Origin: JACPYM01 sp031423495
GTDB taxonomy: Bacteria; Acidobacteriota; Blastocatellia; RBC074
Length of the DNA: 64,000 nt
Direction of reading: 5' to 3'
NCBI GenBank assembly: GCA_031423495.1
Contig: JANPFP010000003.1
Location: 1-64,000, forward strand
In this document: positions 57,684-64,000 of the stretch, piece by piece
Layout: the number at the start of each line of letters is the position of its first letter
Numbering within the stretch: position 1 is the stretch's first letter
The notes under the pieces: generated by a model
The model's input: only the letters and a program-made list of their open reading frames with translations
Told to the model about the DNA's origin: nothing
Databases searched by the model: none
Program-made: the position numbers and the translations under genes

Positions 57684-58823
57684 TTACGCTTTTGCTAGTG
57701 CGTTGTCTAAGTCCGCTAAAATATCTTCTATGTCTTCGACGCCGACTGAGATGCGCACCAACCCATCGGTCAAGCCGAGGCGTGCGCGTTGTTCAGCGGG
57801 TACGGATGCATGCGTCATTGAGGCAGGATGGGAAATCAGTGTTTCAACACCACCCAAGCTTTCAGCCAACGCACAGAGGCGCGCATTATCCAACACAGCC
57901 TTAGCAGCCGCAAGAGAACCCGTCTCAAAGGCAATCATGCCGCCAAATCCGCTCATTTGCTGCTTCGCGCGTTCGTGTTGCGGATGTTGCGGCAGTCCGG
58001 GGTAATAAACTTTTTGTACTTTCGGATGCTCGGCGAGAAAGCTGGCTACGCGGCGACCGTTGAGGTCGTGCTGTTGCATGCGCAGCGCCAGCGTCTTGGT
58101 TCCGCGCGTAATCAGAAACGCATCGAAGGGCGAGAGAATCGCGCCGACCGCATTTTGCAGGAAGCCGATACGCTCGGCGTCTTCAGGGCGATTGGTGACG
58201 ACGACACCGCCGATGCTATCGCTGTGACCGTTCAGATATTTTGTCGTCGAATGCACCACGATGTCTGCGCCGTGTTCGATGGGACGCAGAAAGTAAGGCG
58301 ACATAAACGTGTTGTCCACAACCAGTCGCCAGTCGTTATCTTTTGCCAGCGCCGCGATGCCGTCCAAATCAGCAATCGTCATCATCGGATTCGTAGGCGT
58401 TTCGAGATAGACCATCTTGGTATTCGGTCGCGCCGCCGCTTCGACATTCGCCGCTTCGGTCGTGTCAACGTAACTGAACTCCAAGCCGAAGCCCGTCAGC
58501 ACTCGTTCAAACAGCCGATAGGTTCCGCCATACGTATTGTCAGAAACGATTACGTGGTCGCCCGCCTTGAGCAGCCGCATGGTCGTATCAATCGCCGCCA
58601 TCCCTGAAGCGAAGCAATGCGCGGCGTGTCCGCCTTCGAGCGCCGCCAGGTTGCGTTCGCACGCCAGCCGCGTGGGGTTCTGCGTCCGCGCGTATTCGAA
58701 CCCCAAGTGCCGTCCCAATTCGGGCTGAACGTAAGTCGAAGTCTGGTAAATCGGAACCGTAATGGCTCCCGTGGTGGGGTCAGGTTCCTGTCCGGCGTGA
58801 ATGGCGGTGGTGGCAAAGCCCAT
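57684..58823 (-). CDS. cystathionine gamma-synthase/lyase-type PLP enzyme
   Basis: 379 residues, normal for the Cys/Met metabolism PLP family. The cofactor Lys is in VVHSTTKYLNGHSDSIGGVV; further family parts are FEYARTQNPTRLACERNLAALEGG, FASGMAAIDTTMRLLKAGDH, YLETPTNPMM, VVDNTFMSPYF and LAESLGGVETLISHPASMTHASV. This set fits cystathionine gamma-synthase (metB) or gamma-lyase; sequence reading alone cannot decide whether it makes or cuts cystathionine. No neighbour belongs to sulfur metabolism. Confidence 0.92.
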   Translation of the reverse strand: MGFATTAIHAGQEPDPTTGAITVPIYQTSTYVQPELGRHLGFEYARTQNPTRLACERNLAALEGGHAAHCFASGMAAIDTTMRLLKAGDHVIVSDNTYGGTYRLFERVLTGFGLEFSYVDTTEAANVEAAARPNTKMVYLETPTNPMMTIADLDGIAALAKDNDWRLVVDNTFMSPYFLRPIEHGADIVVHSTTKYLNGHSDSIGGVVVTNRPEDAERIGFLQNAVGAILSPFDAFLITRGTKTLALRMQQHDLNGRRVASFLAEHPKVQKVYYPGLPQHPQHERAKQQMSGFGGMIAFETGSLAAAKAVLDNARLCALAESLGGVETLISHPASMTHASVPAEQRARLGLTDGLVRISVGVEDIEDILADLDNALAKA

Positions 58824-58997
58824 AAAATTCAGAAAGCGTGTCTTAACAAGTGATTTGCGTAATTTGCAGATGTGTTGACCGCGTCAGCACAATCAAAGTG
58901 CGCGCATCTTAAAGACTCGTTAGAGAAAAGGGAAGCCACAAGTTAGCCAAATGTGTGATAGCGCAGCCTATGCACTTCGGCTACAATCGCGCGCTAT

Positions 58998-59717
58998 ATG
59001 GGAATGTGGTTGACGCTCAAGAGCGACACAACGTCAAAAAACTTTTTCCAACTCGATAACACCGGCAGGCAGTCCCTCGCTGACGCATGGAAAACGCTGA
59101 CGGCGCAATACGGTGCAACTTCGCCGGTCACGTGTTTGAACACTAATAAAAGCCTGGCGGACTTGTTGCGGCATTACGACGCGCGCGGACGCCATTATCA
59201 CAACAGCAGCCACCTCGCCGCGCTGTTACGTTGGTGCGAACGTTATGAAGTCGAATTACGCGAGCCTACGGTTGTTCGCTTTGCCATCTGGTTTCACGAC
59301 GTGATTTACCGCACTCGCCATCAAGACAACGAACCGCGTAGCGCCGATTACGCCACCACCACACTGGCCGTGCTAAAGGCTCCCTCTGAACTCACTGACG
59401 ACGTAGCGCGTTTGATCTGCGCGACGCAAACGCATCGGCTGGATGCGTTGCCGGAACGTTTGCACCACGATGGCGGCTGGTTTCTCGATTTCGACTTGGC
59501 GATTTTGGGCAGCCGTCCTGACGTTTACGCCGCGTATGCCAAAGCGATCCGACGCGAGTATTTTTGGGTGCCCGCGTTTATGTTTCGCCAGAAGCGGCGC
59601 ACAGCGCTGGAAAATTTTTTGCAACGTCCGCAGTTATATTTCACTGGAGATATGCGCGCCGAACTGGAAACGCAGGCGCGGGAAAATCTCACGAACGAAT
59701 TAACGGAACTCAAATAA
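58998..59717 (+). CDS. HD-domain metal-dependent phosphohydrolase-like protein
   Basis: 239 residues. The metal-binding His and Asp residues are in GRHYHNSSHLAALLRWCERYE and IWFHDVIYRTRHQDNEPRSADYA, the pattern of the predicted HD superfamily (COG4339 type). The C-terminal part ALIRREYFWVPAFMFRQKRRTALENFLQRPQLYFT-like segment is also shared. Substrate unknown. Alternative start ATG at 59004. The Ser/Thr kinase begins 10 bp downstream, so the two are likely in one operon. Confidence 0.8.
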   Translation: MGMWLTLKSDTTSKNFFQLDNTGRQSLADAWKTLTAQYGATSPVTCLNTNKSLADLLRHYDARGRHYHNSSHLAALLRWCERYEVELREPTVVRFAIWFHDVIYRTRHQDNEPRSADYATTTLAVLKAPSELTDDVARLICATQTHRLDALPERLHHDGGWFLDFDLAILGSRPDVYAAYAKAIRREYFWVPAFMFRQKRRTALENFLQRPQLYFTGDMRAELETQARENLTNELTELK

Positions 59718-59727
59718 GGATTTATCG

Positions 59728-61866
59728 GTGTCGAACATTTGTCCGCAATGTCAGGCTACGATGCGCGAAGGGCAGTTTTATTGCTCGCGTTGCGGTACGC
59801 CTTTGACCGCGCGAAGCTCTGCGACTCCGCCAGTTGAATCGCGTATGGTCGCGTCGTTGCAGGAGTTCATTGGTCGCACACTGGATGGTAAATACAAGCT
59901 GCAACGTTTGCTGGGCGCAGGCGGCATGGGCGCGGTGTTTATGGCGCGGCGCATTCACATCGGTGATGACGTAGCGATCAAATTGCTCCATCCGCAATAC
60001 GTTCACGAACCCAGCGCCATCGAACGCTTTCGCCGCGAAGCCCAAGCCGCCGCGCGTTTGCGGCATCCGAACATCGTGGCGATTTATGATTTTGCCGAAG
60101 GGCACGACGCCGAACCGGCTTATATCGTGATGGAACTGGTCAACGGTGTTTCGTTGCGCGCGTTGCTGCAAAAAGAGCGCCGCCTCGAACCGCAACGCGC
60201 CATCAATCTGATGCGCGAAATTTGCACGGGCGTAGGCATCGCGCACCGCCACAACGTCATCCACCGCGATCTCAAGCCCGATAACGTGATCGTGATTCCG
60301 CCCGACACGCTTTACCTTTCTGACGACGTAGAAAAAATTAAAGTCCTCGATTTCGGCATTGCCAAGTTGCGCGACATGTCGCCCGATCAAACGCTCACGC
60401 AAACCGGCGCAGTGCTGGGTACGCCTTATTACATGTCGCCTGAACAATGTCGCGGCGATGCGCTGGACGCGCGGTCGGATGTTTACAGCTTGAGCGCGAT
60501 GCTTTACGAAATGCTGACCGGCACGCCGCCGTTCACCGCCAACACCATCACCGGCGTAATCGCCAAACACCTGACCGAATCGCCCGCGCCGTTGCGTACG
60601 CACCTCGAAAGCATTTCGCCCAGTCTCGAAGCCGTTGTCTTGCGGGCGCTCGCCAAAGACGCGCGCTTGCGGCAAGGCGACGCGCACACGTTCGCGCGCG
60701 AATTGCAGCAGGCCCTACAAACGCCGCAACCACAGCCTGAGATAGACGAGATCATTGCGCGCACACTGGCTGGCGGCGCTTCGCTGGGGCCGGATTCACC
60801 GATGCCTGCAAGGCTGGGGGAAAAAAACAGTTTCGATCAACCCACGCACGGTGCGCGCGCGGGCGCGGCGACGGCAGCGGTGGCGTTGGCGGCGGAAGGG
60901 CAGGACGGCACGAAAGAAGCGCAGCGGTTGAATCGCAACCTCGTCTTTTGGGTTTCGGCCATCGCGGCGTTAATCATCCTCGCGGCTGGCGCAGGTGCGT
61001 GGTTGGTGCGCGAAAATTTCGGCGTGACGTTGTTGACACAAGCTACGCCCGCGCCGGTTGAGACGGTCTCGCCTTCGCCGTCTTCTTCCCCGTTGGCGAC
61101 AGTTGATGCCAGTGCGATTACGGCAACGACTGAACCGGCTGATGCCGCGAGCGATACGCAACCCGCCATCGAAGTCTCGCGCATCGAAAGCGCCGAGAGT
61201 TTGATCGTCAACGGCGAACCGCTCACCGAAAAAGACTTGGCAGGCTTGAGCGCCAGCGAATTGCGTTTGTTGCGCAACGCTGTTTTCGCGCGACACGGGC
61301 GCGTATTCGATACGCCTGGCTTGCAGCGGTTTTACGCCAGCCGCGCGTGGTACAACGCAAGCGCGGCTTACAGCGACGAACTGCTCTCGACCAGCGACCG
61401 CGACAATCTCAAAACGATGCAGGGCGCCGAAGCCAAAGCGCGCGCGGCGCAAACGCTGGGCATTCAAGCGAGTAGCCAATCCAGCAGCAAGACCGAAGAC
61501 AAGTTCGCGCCCGCGTTGGCGCGTGACGAACGTTTCGACACCGCTTGGGTCGAAGGCGCGGCGGGCGCAGGCATCGGCGAATGGATTGCTTTTACGTTCA
61601 GGCCGACTTCGATTCAAACGATTGAAATTTATCCTGGCTTTGGCAAAACACCGGAAGGCTTCAAAGCGTATGCGCGGGTGAAACGGGCTACGTTAATTTT
61701 TTCGGACGGCACGCGCGCGGCGGTCGAACTGTTCGACGAAATGCGCTGGCAAACGGTACGCTTGAGCGCGTCGGTCAAGACGAGTTCGCTGCGCCTCATC
61801 ATTGAAGAGATTTACACGGGCGCGCAAAATGAAGATACGGCGATTGCCGAAATCAATTGGCGGTAA
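59728..61866 (+). CDS. Ser/Thr protein kinase with zinc ribbon, YARHG and discoidin-like ends
   Basis: 712 residues from a GTG behind AAGGAT. N-terminal zinc ribbon (CPQCQATMREGQFYCSRCG), then a complete Hanks-type kinase (about 48-315): glycine loop LLGAGGMGAVF, Lys in VAIKLLHP, HRDLKPDNV, DFGIAKL and GTPYYMSPEQCRGDALDARSDVYSLS. A membrane helix lies near 410-430 (FWVSAIAALIILAAGAGAWLV). Outside: a YARHG domain (LRLLRNAVFARHGRVFDTPG ... WYNASAAYSDELLS, about 510-565) and a C-terminal galactose-binding-like domain (RFDTAWVEGAAGAGIGEWIAF). It should sense a cell-envelope ligand and phosphorylate cytoplasmic targets, opposed by the PP2C enzyme at 55765. Confidence 0.93.
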   Translation: MSNICPQCQATMREGQFYCSRCGTPLTARSSATPPVESRMVASLQEFIGRTLDGKYKLQRLLGAGGMGAVFMARRIHIGDDVAIKLLHPQYVHEPSAIERFRREAQAAARLRHPNIVAIYDFAEGHDAEPAYIVMELVNGVSLRALLQKERRLEPQRAINLMREICTGVGIAHRHNVIHRDLKPDNVIVIPPDTLYLSDDVEKIKVLDFGIAKLRDMSPDQTLTQTGAVLGTPYYMSPEQCRGDALDARSDVYSLSAMLYEMLTGTPPFTANTITGVIAKHLTESPAPLRTHLESISPSLEAVVLRALAKDARLRQGDAHTFARELQQALQTPQPQPEIDEIIARTLAGGASLGPDSPMPARLGEKNSFDQPTHGARAGAATAAVALAAEGQDGTKEAQRLNRNLVFWVSAIAALIILAAGAGAWLVRENFGVTLLTQATPAPVETVSPSPSSSPLATVDASAITATTEPADAASDTQPAIEVSRIESAESLIVNGEPLTEKDLAGLSASELRLLRNAVFARHGRVFDTPGLQRFYASRAWYNASAAYSDELLSTSDRDNLKTMQGAEAKARAAQTLGIQASSQSSSKTEDKFAPALARDERFDTAWVEGAAGAGIGEWIAFTFRPTSIQTIEIYPGFGKTPEGFKAYARVKRATLIFSDGTRAAVELFDEMRWQTVRLSASVKTSSLRLIIEEIYTGAQNEDTAIAEINWR

Positions 61867-61887
61867 AAAACAAGAAAGGAGATAACC

Positions 61888-62175
61888 GTGACAGGACAGA
61901 TCGTATCAACCAATGCTGAACCGGAAATCTTGCGACTGGCTCTCAAGCACGCCGCGCTAGCCGGAGCGCCGCCGCTTCACCTCACAGGTGAAGACGAGCT
62001 ACTCGTAGTGTTGCGAGATAGCAGCTATCAAAAACTTTTGGACGAATTGGATTACACCGACGCTTGTAACGGAATTGAAGAAGGTTACGCGCAAGTTGTC
62101 GCAGGTCAGTGCCAACCGCTTGAAGAAGTCGTTGCGGAGTTAAACGCTAGATTCAATTTTACGAAAGAAGATTAA
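61888..62175 (+). CDS. antitoxin-like partner of the ParE toxin
   Basis: 95 residues; GTG start after AAAGGAGATA. Contains DELLVVLRDSSYQKLLDELDYTDACNGIEEGYAQVVAG, an acidic helical pattern seen in Phd/RelB-type partners, and ends ELNARFNFTKED. It stops 3 bp before the toxin ATG. Acidic character and gene order suit an antitoxin. DNA-binding part is not obvious. Confidence 0.7.
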   Translation: MTGQIVSTNAEPEILRLALKHAALAGAPPLHLTGEDELLVVLRDSSYQKLLDELDYTDACNGIEEGYAQVVAGQCQPLEEVVAELNARFNFTKED

Positions 62176-62178
62176 GCC

Positions 62179-62484
62179 ATGACGTATACGGTAATCGTCT
62201 CTCACAAAGCCAAAAATGATTTTGCCGAAGCGGTGCTTGAGTTGATAGAACGCGCTCCGGCAAAAGCCTCAAAATTTTATTTTGGAGGAATAAAAGCGAT
62301 GGAGAGCCTGTCTGCCTCTCCCGCTCGCTGCCCCCTTGCGCCAGAAAGTAAGGTCATAAACCGCAGAGTAAGGCAGTTGCTGTACGACCAATATCGAATC
62401 CTTTTTGAAATCGAAGGTGATACCGTGATTGTTGATCACTTACGTCATCAAAAGCGCGGGCCTATCACGGCGGACGATCTTTAG
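62179..62484 (+). CDS. ParE/RelE-superfamily toxin
   Basis: 101 residues. Fold features: YTVIVSHKAKNDFAEAVLELIERAPAKASKFY (strand and helical hairpin), then CPLAPESKVINRRVRQLLYDQYRILFEIEGDTVIVDHLRHQKR, with the basic residues and the central sheet of ParE/RelE toxins. ParE members poison gyrase, RelE members cut mRNA; the sequence fits the ParE branch more because of the missing RelE catalytic set. Toxin second, antitoxin first, as in parDE. Confidence 0.82.
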   Translation: MTYTVIVSHKAKNDFAEAVLELIERAPAKASKFYFGGIKAMESLSASPARCPLAPESKVINRRVRQLLYDQYRILFEIEGDTVIVDHLRHQKRGPITADDL

Positions 62485-62498
62485 CTGAAAGAAACTCT

Positions 62499-64000
62499 AT
62501 GAGAAATCGCCCCTCATCCCACTTACTGCTGTTGCTGATCTTGTTCGCGTTGAACGCGCTGGGCTATCTGGCGTTATATCGAGCCGGCGTGACGCGGGGT
62601 TATGCGCCTTCGTTGTTGTTGGCGTTGCGCGATTTGATGTTGTTCGCGCCGATAGTTTTTGTTGCGGTCTGGCTGGCGCGGCGGCATAAATTCGCAGGCG
62701 ACTGGACGCTCTTTACCGTCGCCATCCTGCTTTTTAGCGTAGGCCAAATCGTTCAATACCGTTTGTTCACCGACCCCGAATACAGCGCGAAGAGCAAGAC
62801 CGCCGAGCGGCAGGAAAAGATGAATACGCTGCGGTTGCGTTATGTGAACGATCATTACGACGAGATCAAAAAACGCGCACTGTTTGGCGATCCGAACTTT
62901 CGCCTCAACATCAACCAGCAGGCCGAGGACAACGAGCAATACTGGACGTTCACGCGCATCTTCACTTCGCTTTCGACGTGGATTCTGTTGGCCGCGTTGG
63001 TATTGTTTGCGGCGGGCTTTGCCGTGACGTTGCGCGATGATTGGTTGCTGTGGGTGCAACAGCACAGCTTTTTGATAGGGCTGGTCACGGCGGCTCCGTT
63101 TTTATTGATTGCCATTGTCGCTTCGAACGGAGGCAAGTTTTTAGGACGCACGACGCCGTGGGAGCCGGTGAAAATTTCTTTCCTGGTGAGTTACGCCGGA
63201 ATCCTGGCGATGCACTATCGCAACCTTTCGCGCACTTATTGGGGGTTGCCGCCGGTACGCTTTCTGCTGCCTTTTTTGATTATCGCGCTGTTGCCGGTCG
63301 TCCCGTTTTTCGCACTCTCCGATTTCGGTCAGATGCTGGTTTTTTTCGGCGCGTACCTGACGCTCTATCTCGTCGCCGTACGTCGCTTGCCCCAAGTGAC
63401 GATGGCGGTTGTGTTGGTGTTGGTATTGGTGACGGGTTCGATTTTGTTGGCGGGCACGTACAACACGGTCGTTGACGTATTCACCGATCAAGCTCAAGTC
63501 GGAGCCGTCGAACGCGTGAAAGGTCTGGTGAGCAAAGGCGTACCGCGTCGCATTCATCAACGCTTTCACTTGTGGCTCAACGCTGGTACGCCGCCTGACC
63601 CCGAAGCCCATTGGTGGCAACGCGACGCCGAAGCCGCTGAAGGACGTGGCATTTCCAACGAAGATGCGTGGTACAATTCTTACGCCTTTCAACCGTCGCA
63701 AGCCTTGTTCGGTGTGAGCGACGGGCGCTTGGTGGGCGCGGGGCTCGGACGCGGTTATCCTGAGATCGTACCGATTGCCGATAGCGATTATATTTACGCC
63801 GCGCTCGCCGAAGAGTTAGGACTGGCGGGCGGCGCGATTGTCATTCTGGCCTTTGTCATCTTGCTGATGGCGGGCATGCGCACCGCCATTGAAGCGCGCG
63901 ATATGTTCACCAAACTGATTGCGGCGGGCATTACGGCGTTTTTAGGTTTTCAAGCCGTCGTCAATATCGGCGGCGTCGTACGCATGCTGCCGATGACTGG
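62499..64000 (+). CDS. FtsW/RodA/SpoVE (SEDS) family protein, partial
   Basis: The frame is open from ATG 62499 to the end of the window (500 codons), so the 3' end is missing. It has at least nine membrane helices. An unusual loop of about 80 residues follows helix 3 (FTDPEYSAKSKTAERQEKMN ... EDNEQYWTFTRIF). SEDS hallmarks are present: LGRTTPWEPVKISFLVSYAG, FFALSDFGQMLVFFGAYLTL, GLGRGYPEIVPIADSDYIYA with ALAEELGLAGG (normally TDFIFAxxxEE). SEDS proteins polymerise peptidoglycan glycan strands with a class B PBP. Starts 15 bp after the toxin gene. Confidence 0.9.
   Translation, partial: MRNRPSSHLLLLLILFALNALGYLALYRAGVTRGYAPSLLLALRDLMLFAPIVFVAVWLARRHKFAGDWTLFTVAILLFSVGQIVQYRLFTDPEYSAKSKTAERQEKMNTLRLRYVNDHYDEIKKRALFGDPNFRLNINQQAEDNEQYWTFTRIFTSLSTWILLAALVLFAAGFAVTLRDDWLLWVQQHSFLIGLVTAAPFLLIAIVASNGGKFLGRTTPWEPVKISFLVSYAGILAMHYRNLSRTYWGLPPVRFLLPFLIIALLPVVPFFALSDFGQMLVFFGAYLTLYLVAVRRLPQVTMAVVLVLVLVTGSILLAGTYNTVVDVFTDQAQVGAVERVKGLVSKGVPRRIHQRFHLWLNAGTPPDPEAHWWQRDAEAAEGRGISNEDAWYNSYAFQPSQALFGVSDGRLVGAGLGRGYPEIVPIADSDYIYAALAEELGLAGGAIVILAFVILLMAGMRTAIEARDMFTKLIAAGITAFLGFQAVVNIGGVVRMLPMT

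Noticed and set aside
61888..62484. Classic relBE assignment
   Set aside because: The toxin lacks a clear RelE catalytic residue set and the antitoxin lacks a recognisable RelB N-terminus; ParE-like is the safer name.

Overview
The window looks like a chromosomal piece of an Acidobacteriota bacterium, probably of the Blastocatellia type (inference). Support comes from the gene style: large secreted beta-propeller proteins, a carboxypeptidase-like/TonB receptor, a Pkn-type Ser/Thr kinase and its PP2C phosphatase, LytS/LytTR and sigma-54 two-component systems, a secreted protein with a TKECALMPDC-type core, and the block rplM-rpsI-rpsB-tsf-pyrH-frr. No rRNA is present. One tRNA (Asn) was found.

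Layout. 1-370: a small reading frame ending inside an integron attC-like palindrome. 368-4316: MacB-like permease, a Tat-exported sugar isomerase-like protein and an acyl-CoA dehydrogenase. 4.5-15 kb: a copper/heavy-metal locus with a His-rich secreted protein, a TolC-type outer-membrane channel, two multicopper oxidases (one carrying two heavy-metal-binding modules), a CxCC beta-propeller protein and a histidine kinase with a sigma-54 activator. Three sigma-54 (-24/-12) promoter matches sit in front of its transcription units, so the locus can be read as one self-regulated circuit. 15.5-26 kb: a giant PAS/GAF hybrid kinase, a zeta-toxin-like kinase with a small overlapping partner, ManC, a TonB receptor, a mutY broken by a 14-bp tandem duplication, and a REC-PP2C phosphatase. 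27.0-27.66 kb: six tandem copies of a two-hairpin element whose stems co-vary while the loops stay constant. This is the most likely undescribed element here and probably encodes structured RNA. 28-33 kb: translation and UMP kinase genes on the minus strand, including an S2 protein with a long Gly/Arg and Ala/Pro tail. 33.5-43.5 kb: LytS/LytTR pair, TPR protein, broken moaD, GIY-YIG protein, a 1106-residue beta-propeller protein and a SprT-like metallopeptidase.

43.6-52.2 kb: a decayed prophage integrated in the 3' end of tRNA-Asn. Both att repeats are visible (48 bp, 3 mismatches). Integrase, Xre repressor, tape measure and tail chaperone are all disrupted, and a primase-like gene is fused to a tail gene by deletion. 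The tail genes keep a canonical A AAA AAC -1 frameshift site. A BrnT toxin module, two excisionase-like genes and a 70-bp AAC microsatellite also lie here.

52.7-64 kb: ECF sigma factor and zinc-finger anti-sigma, O-antigen-ligase-like protein, PP2C phosphatase, cystathionine gamma-synthase-type enzyme, HD hydrolase, Ser/Thr kinase with YARHG domain, a ParE-type toxin-antitoxin pair and the start of an FtsW/RodA gene that runs off the window. All calls come from reading the sequence. No database search was possible.
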